This document shows positions 25,332 to 33,855 of a stretch of 64,000 bases of DNA, piece by piece. Every line of letters starts with the position of its first letter. Positions within the stretch are counted from its first letter, which is position 1. Position numbers and translations under genes: made by a program. The notes under the pieces are model-generated. The model was not told where the DNA came from. It saw only the letters and a list, made by a program, of their open reading frames with translations, and did not search any database. The DNA comes from Corynebacterium glyciniphilum AJ 3170 (GTDB lineage Bacteria; Actinomycetota; Actinomycetes; Mycobacteriales; Mycobacteriaceae): positions 496,001-560,000 of the forward strand of contig NZ_CP006842.1 in NCBI RefSeq assembly GCF_000626675.1, given 5' to 3'.

Positions 25332-25961
25332 TTGAATCTCGAAGAGACGACGTACTGGTTGGCCGATCTGCTGCCCGGTGAGTTCACGACATCCCGTCGC
25401 CGGGTGAGCCAGAGTTTTCCGGAGTTCACCGTCGCCGAACTCCAACTCGGCGGAGACGGTGGGGAGGACGATGGTGCGGAGACGGTTGCTGCGACACTGG
25501 ATGCCGCACGGATCGAACCTCAGCTGGTCACCGAGGACGGCTCTGACCTGCGGGTGGAGTTCATCACCGTCGCCAGTGGCCACGGTCGTGCGGCCGCAGA
25601 CCTTGTCATGGCGGCGGCAACGATGATCGCCAAGGACCCCATTCACTTCTCGCCGCAGCCCGGGCTGTTGCTGCCGAAGCTCGGTTGGCATGTCGATGAC
25701 ACGATCACGGCTCTGCACGGACTGCTGGTGCCTCCGTTCCTGTGGGAGGACGGGGTACCGAACGTGCATGAGGTGAACTTCGGTGGCCGGCACGGTGGCG
25801 GCAGCTACCACGAGTACACCCACCCGGGCCGGATGACGGTCTACGCACAACTGGTGATGCTCACCGAGGACGAATATCGCGTAGCTGTGGATGGTGGCCC
25901 TGTCGCTGCGCAGCAGTTGTTGGCCACCTCGCAGGCGAATCTCAATGATGTCTGGCGCTAG
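25332..25961 (+). CDS. Suppressor-of-fused (SUFU)-like domain protein
   Basis: A 209-residue cytoplasmic protein with no signal peptide or membrane segment. The C-terminal half resembles the bacterial SUFU domain: GLLVPPFLWEDGVPNVHEV near residue 135 and then TVYAQLVMLTEDEYRVAV. It starts with TTG at 25332, 3 bp after the aspT stop, so it is probably coupled to aspT translation. Bacterial SUFU proteins have no settled role; some are immunity proteins against toxins, but no toxin gene is visible here, and this one occupies a fixed place between aspT and dnaX. The family call rests on sequence feel, not on a search. Confidence 0.55.
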   Translation: MNLEETTYWLADLLPGEFTTSRRRVSQSFPEFTVAELQLGGDGGEDDGAETVAATLDAARIEPQLVTEDGSDLRVEFITVASGHGRAAADLVMAAATMIAKDPIHFSPQPGLLLPKLGWHVDDTITALHGLLVPPFLWEDGVPNVHEVNFGGRHGGGSYHEYTHPGRMTVYAQLVMLTEDEYRVAVDGGPVAAQQLLATSQANLNDVWR

Positions 25962-25968
25962 CGCCAAC

Positions 25969-25995
25969 GGCGGGGCAGTAGCTGTCTGCCCCGCC
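25969..25995 (+). terminator. Hairpin between the aspT unit and dnaX
   Basis: A perfect 10-bp stem GGCGGGGCAG with CTGCCCCGCC and a 7-nt loop. No T-run follows, only TTG, so it may terminate transcription weakly. The -10 of dnaX (TAGGCT, 25999-26004) starts 4 bases after it and the GTG start lies 6 nt beyond that, so dnaX should be leaderless. Confidence 0.5.
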
Positions 25996-26010
25996 TTGTA
26001 GGCTGGGTCC

Positions 26011-28491
26011 GTGGCTCTTTACAGGAAGTACAGGCCGGCGACGTTCGCCGAGGTCGTGGGGCAGGAACATGTGACCGAGCCGTTGTCGACGGCACTGGAC
26101 AGTGGGCGGATCAACCATGCCTACCTGTTCTCAGGCCCGCGCGGATGCGGCAAGACGTCCTCCGCTAGGATCCTCGCCCGGTCACTGAACTGTGAGCAGG
26201 GGCCGACATCCTCCCCGTGCGGTGAGTGCACCTCCTGCCGCGCGCTGGCACCCGGGGGGCCGGGGACGTTGGATGTCACCGAACTGGACGCCGCCACACA
26301 TAACGGTGTCGAGGACATGCGCGAGCTTCGCGACCGTGCCTTCTACGCCCCGGCGGATTCCCGGTACCGCGTCTTCATCATTGACGAGGCACACATGATC
26401 TCCTCGGCGGGGTTCAACGCGTTGTTGAAGATCGTGGAGGAGCCGCCGGAGCATCTCATCTTCATCTTCGCCACTACGGAGCCGGAGAAGCTGCTGCAGA
26501 CCATCCGGTCGAGGACCCACAACTACCCGTTCCGGCTGCTGACCCCGCCAGCGATGCGGGGGCTGCTGGGCAGGGTGTGCGAGGACGAGGGGGCCGTTGT
26601 CGAGGACGCTGTGTATCCGCTGGTCATCCGTGCTGGTGGTGGCTCGCCGCGTGATTCCTTGAGCATCATGGACCAGCTGCTTGCCGGGGCCGGAGACGAG
26701 GGCGTCACATACAGCCGGGCGGTGGCCCTGCTGGGGTTCACCGACACCTCCTTGATCGACCGAGCCGTGGACGCCCTGGCGGACCAGGATCAGGCGGGGT
26801 TGTTCGGCTGCGTCAGCGACGTCATCGACGCAGGCCACGATCCACGTCGGTTCGCGATGGACCTTCTGGACCGCTTCCGGGACCTTCTGGTGGTCCAGGC
26901 GGTGCCGGACGCTTTCGACACCGGTCTGGTGGATGCACCGGCGGACCAACGCGAGGTGCTTGCGGCGCAGGCGCAGGCGGTGGGTCAGGCGACGCTGACC
27001 CGGTGCGCCTCACTGGTGAATGAGGGCCTGGCGCAGATGCGGGGAGCGACGGCACCCCGGTTGCTTCTGGAGATCCTGTGCGCCCGGATGGCACTGCCGG
27101 CGGCGGGAATGACCGTTGAAGCTCTTGCACAGCGCGTGGAGGCCCTCGAAGCAGGGGGCGGCACAGGGGGAGGAGGTGTATCCGGTGCGGGCACCGGCCG
27201 ACCCTATGTGCGTAAGTCGAAGCGTGAGGCGGAGGCCGCCCAGCAGGCTGCCGCATCGACAGCCGCTCCGGTGCCTGCGCCAGAGACAGCCCCGGATGTC
27301 GTCTCAGATCCGGCTCCGACACCGGCGGCACCAGCTGCAGAGGCTGAGTCTGCAGCCTCTGCACAGGACACCCGCCGGGCCGAGGCGGAACGCGCCCGAG
27401 AGATCATGAGGCGGCGCCGTAGTCCGTCCGCCGACGAGACGCCCGTCCCCGACGGCCCAGGGACCTCCGGTGATGTCGCCGACGCCGACGGGCCCAGCAG
27501 CCCAGCGCAGACGGAGACCCGTGACGATGCTGTCCCGGAGCCACCGTCAGAGATACCGGAAGAGACCGGCGAATCGGCACCCGAGCCGGCACCAGGTCCC
27601 GTGTCGCAGGGGGAACCGGACGCCACGGAAACAGCACCCCACCCGGTTCACCAGTGGGATCAGATCCTCGAGGCGGTGAAGGAAGCGAATCTCGCAGCGT
27701 GGATTGCCGCGCGTGACGCCACCGCACAGGCAGGTCCCGTCGGTGATGACGACAAGCCGACGATTTCCCTGCTCCACCACACCGGCGCACTGGCGAACTA
27801 CATCAACTCACCGGAGCATGCCGCGGTGTACACCGATGCCGCAGAGCAGATCACGGGGGCACCGGTGCGGATCACCGCCGGTGTCGGTGGAAGGACAACG
27901 CAGGAGTCGCCGGGAAAAGCTGAGGCTGCGGCGGACCCGCAGCCGGTACCTGAGCCACAGCAGGAGACTGCTCTCCGGGAGGACCATGCGGCCGCGATCC
28001 AGGAAACGTCTGACCCGATGTCGGTGGCGTTGCAACGGGCACGTCAGGTGGAATCCCCGCGGAACCCTCCGGTAGAGGAGCAGGAACGACGATCCCCGGC
28101 GGTACCACAGGAACAGCCGGTACAGCCGGCGCCGCCACCGGCGGCGAAGAACGCCAACCAGGAAGAACAGCTTTCCGGCTGGCGGGCGCGCCGGGCAAAG
28201 ATCGATGCCAGACGTGGTTCCGGACAGGCTGCCCCTTCGTCGCAGTCCGGTGCGGAGCCCCGTGGCTTCAACGGAGTCCCCCTCCCGGAGGAACCGTCGG
28301 AACCCTGGGATGACGGCCCCGGCAACTTTCCGCCGGACCCTGAGGGCCAACAGGGTGTTGACATGGCAGAAGCGGAGGAAGCCATGGCGCAACTCAATGA
28401 TCCGTCCTCGGCGAACATCGACCACCGCAGTGCCATCGAAATCGCCGGCGAGCTCCTGGAGAAGCACCTCGGGGCAGAACGCACCCGGTAG
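26011..28491 (+). CDS. dnaX: DNA polymerase III subunits gamma and tau
   Basis: An 826-residue clamp-loader ATPase. The AAA+ core has the P-loop GPRGCGKTS (42-50), a zinc-binding set Cys 61, 70, 73 and 76, and the DEAH box at 125-128. The central oligomerisation domain follows to about 370. The remaining part is a long Pro/Ala/Glu-rich low-complexity tail with a small ordered island around HQWDQILEAVKEANLAAW (about 550), which corresponds to the tau region that contacts the polymerase. The GTG start at 26011 is leaderless by its promoter spacing. The gene lies in the conserved block with ybaB and recR. Confidence 0.95.
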   Translation: MALYRKYRPATFAEVVGQEHVTEPLSTALDSGRINHAYLFSGPRGCGKTSSARILARSLNCEQGPTSSPCGECTSCRALAPGGPGTLDVTELDAATHNGVEDMRELRDRAFYAPADSRYRVFIIDEAHMISSAGFNALLKIVEEPPEHLIFIFATTEPEKLLQTIRSRTHNYPFRLLTPPAMRGLLGRVCEDEGAVVEDAVYPLVIRAGGGSPRDSLSIMDQLLAGAGDEGVTYSRAVALLGFTDTSLIDRAVDALADQDQAGLFGCVSDVIDAGHDPRRFAMDLLDRFRDLLVVQAVPDAFDTGLVDAPADQREVLAAQAQAVGQATLTRCASLVNEGLAQMRGATAPRLLLEILCARMALPAAGMTVEALAQRVEALEAGGGTGGGGVSGAGTGRPYVRKSKREAEAAQQAAASTAAPVPAPETAPDVVSDPAPTPAAPAAEAESAASAQDTRRAEAERAREIMRRRRSPSADETPVPDGPGTSGDVADADGPSSPAQTETRDDAVPEPPSEIPEETGESAPEPAPGPVSQGEPDATETAPHPVHQWDQILEAVKEANLAAWIAARDATAQAGPVGDDDKPTISLLHHTGALANYINSPEHAAVYTDAAEQITGAPVRITAGVGGRTTQESPGKAEAAADPQPVPEPQQETALREDHAAAIQETSDPMSVALQRARQVESPRNPPVEEQERRSPAVPQEQPVQPAPPPAAKNANQEEQLSGWRARRAKIDARRGSGQAAPSSQSGAEPRGFNGVPLPEEPSEPWDDGPGNFPPDPEGQQGVDMAEAEEAMAQLNDPSSANIDHRSAIEIAGELLEKHLGAERTR

Positions 28492-28501
28492 GTGCGTGAC
28501 G

Positions 28502-28531
28502 CGGTACCCCGGTAAACTCTCCGGGGTACCG
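28502..28531. promoter_or_regulatory. Perfect 11-bp inverted repeat between dnaX and ybaB
   Basis: CGGTACCCCGG and CCGGGGTACCG flank an 8-nt loop TAAACTCT. The loop itself contains TAAACT, a fair -10 element, about 70 bp before ybaB. It may act as a dnaX terminator (no T-run), an mRNA processing or stability hairpin, or an operator over a ybaB-recR promoter. Confidence 0.4.
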
Positions 28532-28586
28532 GCATTGCGGCCCATGCAATGACCACAGAACTGTACGAACAGCGGAGGGAAACACC

Positions 28587-28901
28587 GTGAACCAGCCCGA
28601 CATGAACCAGATCATGGCCCAGGCCCAGCAGATGCAGCAGCAGCTCCAGGAGGCACAGGCCGAGATCATCGCCTCCACCGTCGAAGGGACCGCCGGCAAC
28701 GGGCTGGTCAAGGTCGCGCTGCGCGGTTCCGGCGAGGTCGAGAGCCTGACCATTGACCCGTCCGTCGTTGATCCGGAGGACGTCGAGACCCTCCAGGACC
28801 TCATCATCGGTGCTTACCAGGATGCCGGTGAGAACCTCAAGAGCCTCTCGAACGAGAAGATGGGCCCGCTCTCCCAGGGCCTCGACGGCCTCGGCTTCTA
28901 G
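28587..28901 (+). CDS. Nucleoid-associated protein, YbaB/EbfC family
   Basis: A 104-residue protein with the YbaB fold: a long Met/Gln-rich N-terminal helix ([21 protein letters not shown] pattern), then the basic and Gly-rich strand region [21 protein letters not shown], and a C-terminal helix. It binds DNA as a dimer and is often encoded between dnaX and recR, as here. The GTG 28587 start follows AGCGGAGGG. RecR starts 14 bp downstream, so the two are co-transcribed. Confidence 0.92.
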   Translation: MNQPDMNQIMAQAQQMQQQLQEAQAEIIASTVEGTAGNGLVKVALRGSGEVESLTIDPSVVDPEDVETLQDLIIGAYQDAGENLKSLSNEKMGPLSQGLDGLGF

Positions 28902-28914
28902 GGTCGCGACCACC

Positions 28915-29559
28915 GTGTTCGAAGGTCCCCTCCAGGACGCCATCGACGAGTTCTCCCGCCTCCCCGGCGTGGGACCCAAGAGCGCTCAACGCATCGCCTT
29001 CCATCTTCTCCAGGCCGAGCCGGAGGATCTGGAGAGGCTGACTGCCGCCCTGTCACGTCTGCAGAAAGGCGTGCGGTACTGCCGGATCTGCCACAACGTG
29101 TCCTCCGAGGAAGTCTGTCGTATCTGTGCGGATTCCACCCGGGACGCCACGATCGTCTGCGTCGTCGAAGAGTCCAAGGACATCCAGGTCATCGAACGCA
29201 CCGGCGAGTACGACGGGCGTTACCACGTCCTCGGCGGTGCCCTTGACCCGCTTAACGGCATCGGGCCCAAAGAACTCAATGTCACAGCGCTGGTGCAACG
29301 TATCGGAGGGCGGGTCGACGATGTGGTTGCCGCTGACGGCACTGTCGCCGACGCCCCGGAGATCGCCGAGGTCATCATCGCCACCGACCCCAACACGGAA
29401 GGGGAGGCGACCGCGGCCTACCTCGGGCGGCTGCTCAAGGAGTTCCCCGGTCTGACCGTGTCCCGGTTGGCGTCCGGCATCCCGATGGGCGGCGATCTGG
29501 AGTTCGTCGACGAGCTCACTCTGTCACGTGCTTTCGAAGGACGCACCGCGATCCGCTGA
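28915..29559 (+). CDS. recR: Recombination mediator protein RecR
   Basis: A 214-residue protein that works with RecF/RecO in loading RecA at gaps. The N-terminal helix-hairpin-helix includes [20 protein letters not shown]. The zinc finger is formed by Cys 56, 59, 68 and 71, and the Toprim domain carries [30 protein letters not shown] sequence (key E and D residues near 85-90) and [15 protein letters not shown] 28915 gives the family start [13 protein letters not shown]; an open frame reaching back to 28753 lies inside ybaB and is rejected. Confidence 0.95.
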   Translation: MFEGPLQDAIDEFSRLPGVGPKSAQRIAFHLLQAEPEDLERLTAALSRLQKGVRYCRICHNVSSEEVCRICADSTRDATIVCVVEESKDIQVIERTGEYDGRYHVLGGALDPLNGIGPKELNVTALVQRIGGRVDDVVAADGTVADAPEIAEVIIATDPNTEGEATAAYLGRLLKEFPGLTVSRLASGIPMGGDLEFVDELTLSRAFEGRTAIR

Positions 29560-29600
29560 TACCGCTGCCGTGGGGTGTCAGGCGGCGTACCGTGAGCTTC

Positions 29601-29990
29601 ATGACTACACCTGAAAACAGCCGGACGAAGACGCGGGCCGCCGTCTGGGCGACCGTCTTCGGCGGCGCCGGCGTCCTGCACTTCGCACAGCGACGGTTCT
29701 ACGATTCCCTGGTCCCGGAAGAACTCCCGGGGGAGCAGAAGTACTGGACATGGGGAAGTGGACTCGTCGAACTCGCTCTGGCTGCGGCGATCGCCAACCC
29801 GTCTACTCGTGCTGCCGCGGCGACGCCTGCGACGCTGTTCCTGCTCGGCGTGTGGCCCGGCAACATCAAGATGGCTCTGGACTGGCAGAAGTCCGAAAAG
29901 AAGAGTGCGCTCATGAAAGTCGGCGGGTGGGCCCGCGTTGCAGGGCAGGTCCCGATGTTCCTCTCCACACGGAAGCTGGGGGAGCAGTAA
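29601..29990 (+). CDS. Small membrane protein of DoxX-like type
   Basis: A 129-residue protein with about three to four hydrophobic segments (for example AAVWATVFGGAGVLHFA, GLVELALAAAIA and ATPATLFLLGVWPGNIKMAL). The pattern HF...F...P, then G..E...A, and W-P-G-N-x-x-M is that of the DoxX/DoxD superfamily of small quinone- or thiosulfate-related membrane proteins. No specific function can be given. ATG 29601 is preceded at 7 nt by TACCGT (29588-29593), a leaderless arrangement; a GTG at 29592 is in frame but would overlap this -10. It marks the end of the conserved recR block. Confidence 0.65.
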   Translation: MTTPENSRTKTRAAVWATVFGGAGVLHFAQRRFYDSLVPEELPGEQKYWTWGSGLVELALAAAIANPSTRAAAATPATLFLLGVWPGNIKMALDWQKSEKKSALMKVGGWARVAGQVPMFLSTRKLGEQ

Positions 29991-30115
29991 CCGACGGTCC
30001 TGCGGCCTGTGAGATTGTTTCGTTTGGGGGACGACAATCTGATAATCACTATGTCCGTAATAGTGTCCGCATAGAGTGACGCAGCGCACATGTTGCTGAG
30101 GGAAGGATGGCGGGA

Positions 30116-30137
30116 GATGGCCACGGGGGTGGCCATC
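30116..30137. promoter_or_regulatory. Hairpin in the 381-bp region before accBC
   Basis: GATGGCCAC and GTGGCCATC form a perfect 9-bp stem with a GGGG loop. The whole gap 29991-30371 has no convincing gene. It holds a TTGACC (30171) and candidate -10 elements such as TAGAGT near 30279, so the accBC operon may have a long 5' leader. I cannot identify a known riboswitch or a definite FasR site in it. Confidence 0.3.
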
Positions 30138-30371
30138 GTCCGACGGGGGAGGGGTGTGGAGAAATGCTTGTTGACCTAAGGAAACTCCCGGGGTGAGGGG
30201 TGCTTCCCCGCGGGGTGCGGGGGTGAGGCATGTATATGTGCAGAACTGAATGAGTCGGAGCTGTCCGGGGAGCTTCCTAGAGTTCATCCCTATTCACGCG
30301 ACCCGTGCCCGACCTCTGTCCGGGCGCGCTCGTGATGAGCCTCCATGAACCGACTCTCCGAAAGGAGCCCG

Positions 30372-32267
30372 ATGCCGTCCACCATCCTCGTGGCCAATCG
30401 TGGCGAGATCGCCGCACGTGTCGTCCGTACTGCCCGTGACCTGGGCCTACGCTCCGTCGCCGTGTATTCCGACCAGGATATCGACTCACCTGCGGTCGCC
30501 CTGGCCGATGACGCGTACTCCCTGGAGGGAACCACACTCCAGGAGACCTACCTCGACATCGCCAAGATTATCGACGTCGCCCAGCGCTCCGGGGCGGACG
30601 CCGTCCACCCCGGCTACGGTTTCCTCTCCGAGGTTCCCGACGCGGCCCAGGCTGTTGCCGACGCCGGACTGACCTGGCTCGGCCCCGCCGCCGATACGAT
30701 CCGTCAGCTCGGCGACAAGATCAGCGCTCGCCGTACGGCATTGGCGGCCGGTGTCTCGCCGGTCCCCGGCACCACCGATCCGGTGCAGTCCATGGAGGAG
30801 GTCGACGACTTCGTCGCCGCCCACGGTTACCCGATCGTCCTCAAGCGCTCCGACGGAGGCGGTGGACGTGGAATCGAGGTCATCCGCACTGCGGAGGACC
30901 TGAAGACCTTTGCTGCCGGCCACGCCATGGCCGGTGGTGACCTGGACAAGTTCTTCATGGAGCGCTTCATTCTCTCCGGGCGCCACATCGAGACCCAGTG
31001 CATGCGCGACTCCCACGGCAACTTCGCCGTAGTGACCACCCGCGACTGCTCGGTGCAGCGTCGCCACCAGAAGGTCATCGAGGAAGCTCCGGCCCCTTTC
31101 CTTCCGGAAGGAGCGGTGGAGACACTGAACACGTGGTCCAAGGCCCTGTTCGACCACACCGAGTACGTGGGCCTGGGCACCTGCGAGTTCATGCTCACCG
31201 AGGAAGGCGAACTGTTCTTCCTCGAGGTCAACCCCCGCCTCCAGGTGGAGCACACCGTCTCCGAGGAGGTCACCGGTCTCGACCTGGTGGAGGCCCAGCT
31301 CACCATCGCCGACGGTGGCACGATTCCCGAGGTCCCGGAGGTTCGTGGTCACTCCATCGAGCTGCGTATCACCTCTGAGGACCCGGCCAAGGACCTCACC
31401 CCGACCGCCGGCAAGATCAAGGAACTCGAGTGGCCGGCCGGCCATGGTGTGCGGATCGAGACCGGCGTCCGGCTTGGCGACAAGGTCTCGCCGGAGTTCG
31501 ACTCGATGATCGCCAAGCTCATCGTCACCGGCCCGGACCGGCCCCGTGCGATCGCCCGCGCCCGCCGCGCGCTGGGCGAACTGTCCATCAAGGGCATCGC
31601 CACCTCCACTCCGGTGCTGGACCTGATCATGGCCCACCCCGACTTCGACGGCACCAACGGTCACCGTGATCTGCGGGTCCGTACCCGGTGGCTGGAGACG
31701 AGCTTCCTGCCCGACGTGGACCTGGAGAAGCTCGGACAGGATGCCGCGGCCGAGGAGGAAGGCGGCATTGCTGCGGCGCTGCGGACCTTCACCGCCCAGA
31801 TCGACGGTCGCCGTCACCGGATCACCCTGCCCGAGGGCCTCGCGAGCCTCGGTTCGATGATGCAGAGCGGTTTCGGCAGTCTCGGAGAGAAAGGCCAGGA
31901 ACTCGGTGCACGGTCCCGTCGCAGCCAACCGCGGCGCGGCTCACGCCGCCGCGGCGGCGACGCAGCCGGTGCGGGCGCAGCCACCACCGGAGAGAGCCTT
32001 ACCGCCGAGGGCGCACTGCAGTCCCCGATGCAGGCCATCGTCGTGCGCATGGGTGCCGAGCCCGGCAGCACCGTCAACGAGGGTGACGTGGTCATCGTCC
32101 TGGAGGCGATGAAGATGGAGAAGTACATCCACGCCCCGGTCGGCGGCACCATCGCGTCGATCGATGTCACGGTCGGCCAGAACGTCAACGCCGGCGACAC
32201 ACTGCTGCACATCGACGCTGACGACACCGCCGACACCGCCGAGAACACCGAGGAGGCCGCGGAATGA
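30372..32267 (+). CDS. accBC: Acyl-CoA carboxylase alpha chain (biotin carboxylase plus biotin carrier)
   Basis: A 631-residue fusion that carboxylates biotin with ATP and bicarbonate and carries it to the beta chain, yielding malonyl-CoA (or methylmalonyl-CoA). Biotin carboxylase occupies about 1-450 (ILVANRGEIAARVVRTARDLG start, the Gly-rich KRSDGGGGRGI loop and FLEVNPRLQVEHTVSEEVTGLDLV). A spacer with an Arg-rich patch near 515-530 follows, and the biotinyl domain is at the C-terminus with Lys 581 in EAMKMEK. ATG 30372 follows AAAGGAG. The gene overlaps accD by four bases (ATGA) and heads an acc-fas-acpS operon, so it probably feeds the synthase directly. Confidence 0.93.
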   Translation: MPSTILVANRGEIAARVVRTARDLGLRSVAVYSDQDIDSPAVALADDAYSLEGTTLQETYLDIAKIIDVAQRSGADAVHPGYGFLSEVPDAAQAVADAGLTWLGPAADTIRQLGDKISARRTALAAGVSPVPGTTDPVQSMEEVDDFVAAHGYPIVLKRSDGGGGRGIEVIRTAEDLKTFAAGHAMAGGDLDKFFMERFILSGRHIETQCMRDSHGNFAVVTTRDCSVQRRHQKVIEEAPAPFLPEGAVETLNTWSKALFDHTEYVGLGTCEFMLTEEGELFFLEVNPRLQVEHTVSEEVTGLDLVEAQLTIADGGTIPEVPEVRGHSIELRITSEDPAKDLTPTAGKIKELEWPAGHGVRIETGVRLGDKVSPEFDSMIAKLIVTGPDRPRAIARARRALGELSIKGIATSTPVLDLIMAHPDFDGTNGHRDLRVRTRWLETSFLPDVDLEKLGQDAAAEEEGGIAAALRTFTAQIDGRRHRITLPEGLASLGSMMQSGFGSLGEKGQELGARSRRSQPRRGSRRRGGDAAGAGAATTGESLTAEGALQSPMQAIVVRMGAEPGSTVNEGDVVIVLEAMKMEKYIHAPVGGTIASIDVTVGQNVNAGDTLLHIDADDTADTAENTEEAAE

Positions 32268-33832
32268 CCGCTCCTGAGAAGACCGCCAAGGTCGAGAAGA
32301 TCGCAGCGAAGGCGTCCGTCGACTACGACGCACTCGCCGCCGCCGCCGATGAGAAGGCGCAGAAGTTCCAGCACGGCAAGGGAAAGATGACCGCCCGTGA
32401 GCGCATCGACATGCTCTGCGACGAGGGCTCGTTCGTGGAGTTCGGTCGTTTCTTCGGCGGCGACCCCGCCGAAGGATTCCTCGGCTCTGCCGTCGCCACC
32501 GGTTTCGGCACCATCGACGGCCGGACTGTCGCCATTTACGCCCAGGACTTCTCTATCCGAGGAGGAACCCTCGGCAAGGTCGAAGGTCAGAAGATCACTG
32601 ATCTGATCGACCGTGCCATCGCCGAGCGCGTCCCCTGCTTCGGCCTGCTGGACTCCGGCGGAGCACGTATCCAGGAAGGTGTCGCGGCCCTGTCCTGGTA
32701 CGGCCGTATCTTCCGCAAATCGTGTGAGGCCTCCGGCTTCATCCCGCAGATCTCGCTGATCCTCGGCCCGTGCGCCGGCGGGGCCGTGTACTCCCCGGCG
32801 TTGACTGACTTCGTCATCATGCCGCGGGAAAACTCGCACATGTTCGTCACCGGCCCTGACGTGGTCAAGGCCGTCACCGGTGAGCAGATCAGTCTGGATG
32901 ACCTGGGAGGTGCCGAGATGCACAACAGCGTCTCCGGTGTCGCCCACTACCTCGCCGAGGACGAAGAGGACGCGATCGACTACGCGCGCGCCCTGCTCAA
33001 CTACCTCCCGCAGAACTGCAACGAAGAGACTCCGTCCTACGACTACGTCCCCACCAAGGAGGACCTCGAGGCAGCTCGGGGCGTCGGCGACATCGTCCCG
33101 GCCGACAACCGCATGCCCTATGACGTCGTCGAGGTCATCGAGTCACTGGTTGATCATGGTGAGTTCGTCGAGGTCCAGGAGCACTGGGCGCGGTCCATCG
33201 TGATCGGTTTCGCCTGCATCGAGGGCAAGCCCGTCGGCATCGTGGCAGACCAGCCGATGCACAACGCCGGCACCCTGGACGTCGAGGCCTCGGAGAAGAC
33301 CGCACGCTTCGTGCGCTGCTGTGACGCCTTCGGTCTGCCTGTCGTCACGCTCGTCGACGTGCCCGGCTACCTTCCCGGTGCCGAGCAGGAGCGCGCCGGC
33401 ATCATCCGTCGTGGCGCAAAGGTCATCTACGCCTACGGCAACTGCACCGTGCCGGTGGTCACCATGATCACCCGCAAGTCCTACGGCGGCGCGTACATCG
33501 TGATGGGCTCCAAGGGCATCGGTGCAGACTTCGCCTTCGCCTGGCCGGACGCCGAGATCGCCGTGATGGGTGCCGAAGGTGCTGTCCAGATTCTGCGTCG
33601 CCGCGACATCGCCGCCGTCCCTGACGAGGAGAAGGCCGACTACACCAAACAACTCGCCGACGAATACCAGGCCGAGAACATCAACCCGAACTTCTCCGTG
33701 GAGACCGGCGAGATCGACCGCATCGTGGCACCCGCTGACACCCGCGACACCCTCGCCTCCGCTCTGCGCTCCCTGCGTACCAAGGACCGCGACCGCCGCC
33801 ACTTCAAGTTCCACTCCAACGGGCCCCTGTGA
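32264..33832 (+). CDS. accD: Acyl-CoA carboxylase beta chain (carboxyltransferase)
   Basis: A 522-residue carboxyltransferase with two crotonase-like halves. The N-half includes the acyl-CoA binding Gly pair in LLDSGGARIQEG and GPCAGGAVYSPALTDF; the C-half contains IRRGAKVIYAYGNCTVPVVTMITRKSYGGAYIVMGSK-type sequence that binds carboxybiotin. It moves CO2 from the biotin carrier of AccBC to acetyl-CoA or propionyl-CoA. Its ATG overlaps the accBC stop, and the fas gene starts 23 bp after its stop. The choice between acetyl- and propionyl-CoA as substrate cannot be made by eye, but the fas linkage favours acetyl-CoA. Confidence 0.92.
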   Translation: MTAPEKTAKVEKIAAKASVDYDALAAAADEKAQKFQHGKGKMTARERIDMLCDEGSFVEFGRFFGGDPAEGFLGSAVATGFGTIDGRTVAIYAQDFSIRGGTLGKVEGQKITDLIDRAIAERVPCFGLLDSGGARIQEGVAALSWYGRIFRKSCEASGFIPQISLILGPCAGGAVYSPALTDFVIMPRENSHMFVTGPDVVKAVTGEQISLDDLGGAEMHNSVSGVAHYLAEDEEDAIDYARALLNYLPQNCNEETPSYDYVPTKEDLEAARGVGDIVPADNRMPYDVVEVIESLVDHGEFVEVQEHWARSIVIGFACIEGKPVGIVADQPMHNAGTLDVEASEKTARFVRCCDAFGLPVVTLVDVPGYLPGAEQERAGIIRRGAKVIYAYGNCTVPVVTMITRKSYGGAYIVMGSKGIGADFAFAWPDAEIAVMGAEGAVQILRRRDIAAVPDEEKADYTKQLADEYQAENINPNFSVETGEIDRIVAPADTRDTLASALRSLRTKDRDRRHFKFHSNGPL

Positions 33833-33855
33833 CCGACAGGGTGATTAAGGACATC

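Noticed and set aside
23982..25967. A 661-codon minus-strand frame opposite aspT and the SUFU-like gene
   Set aside because: Antisense shadow; no promoter, ribosome binding site or domain.
30049..30231. A 60-codon minus-strand ORF in the accBC upstream gap
   Set aside because: Pro/Arg/Ser-rich, no start signals and it spans the hairpin at 30116-30137.
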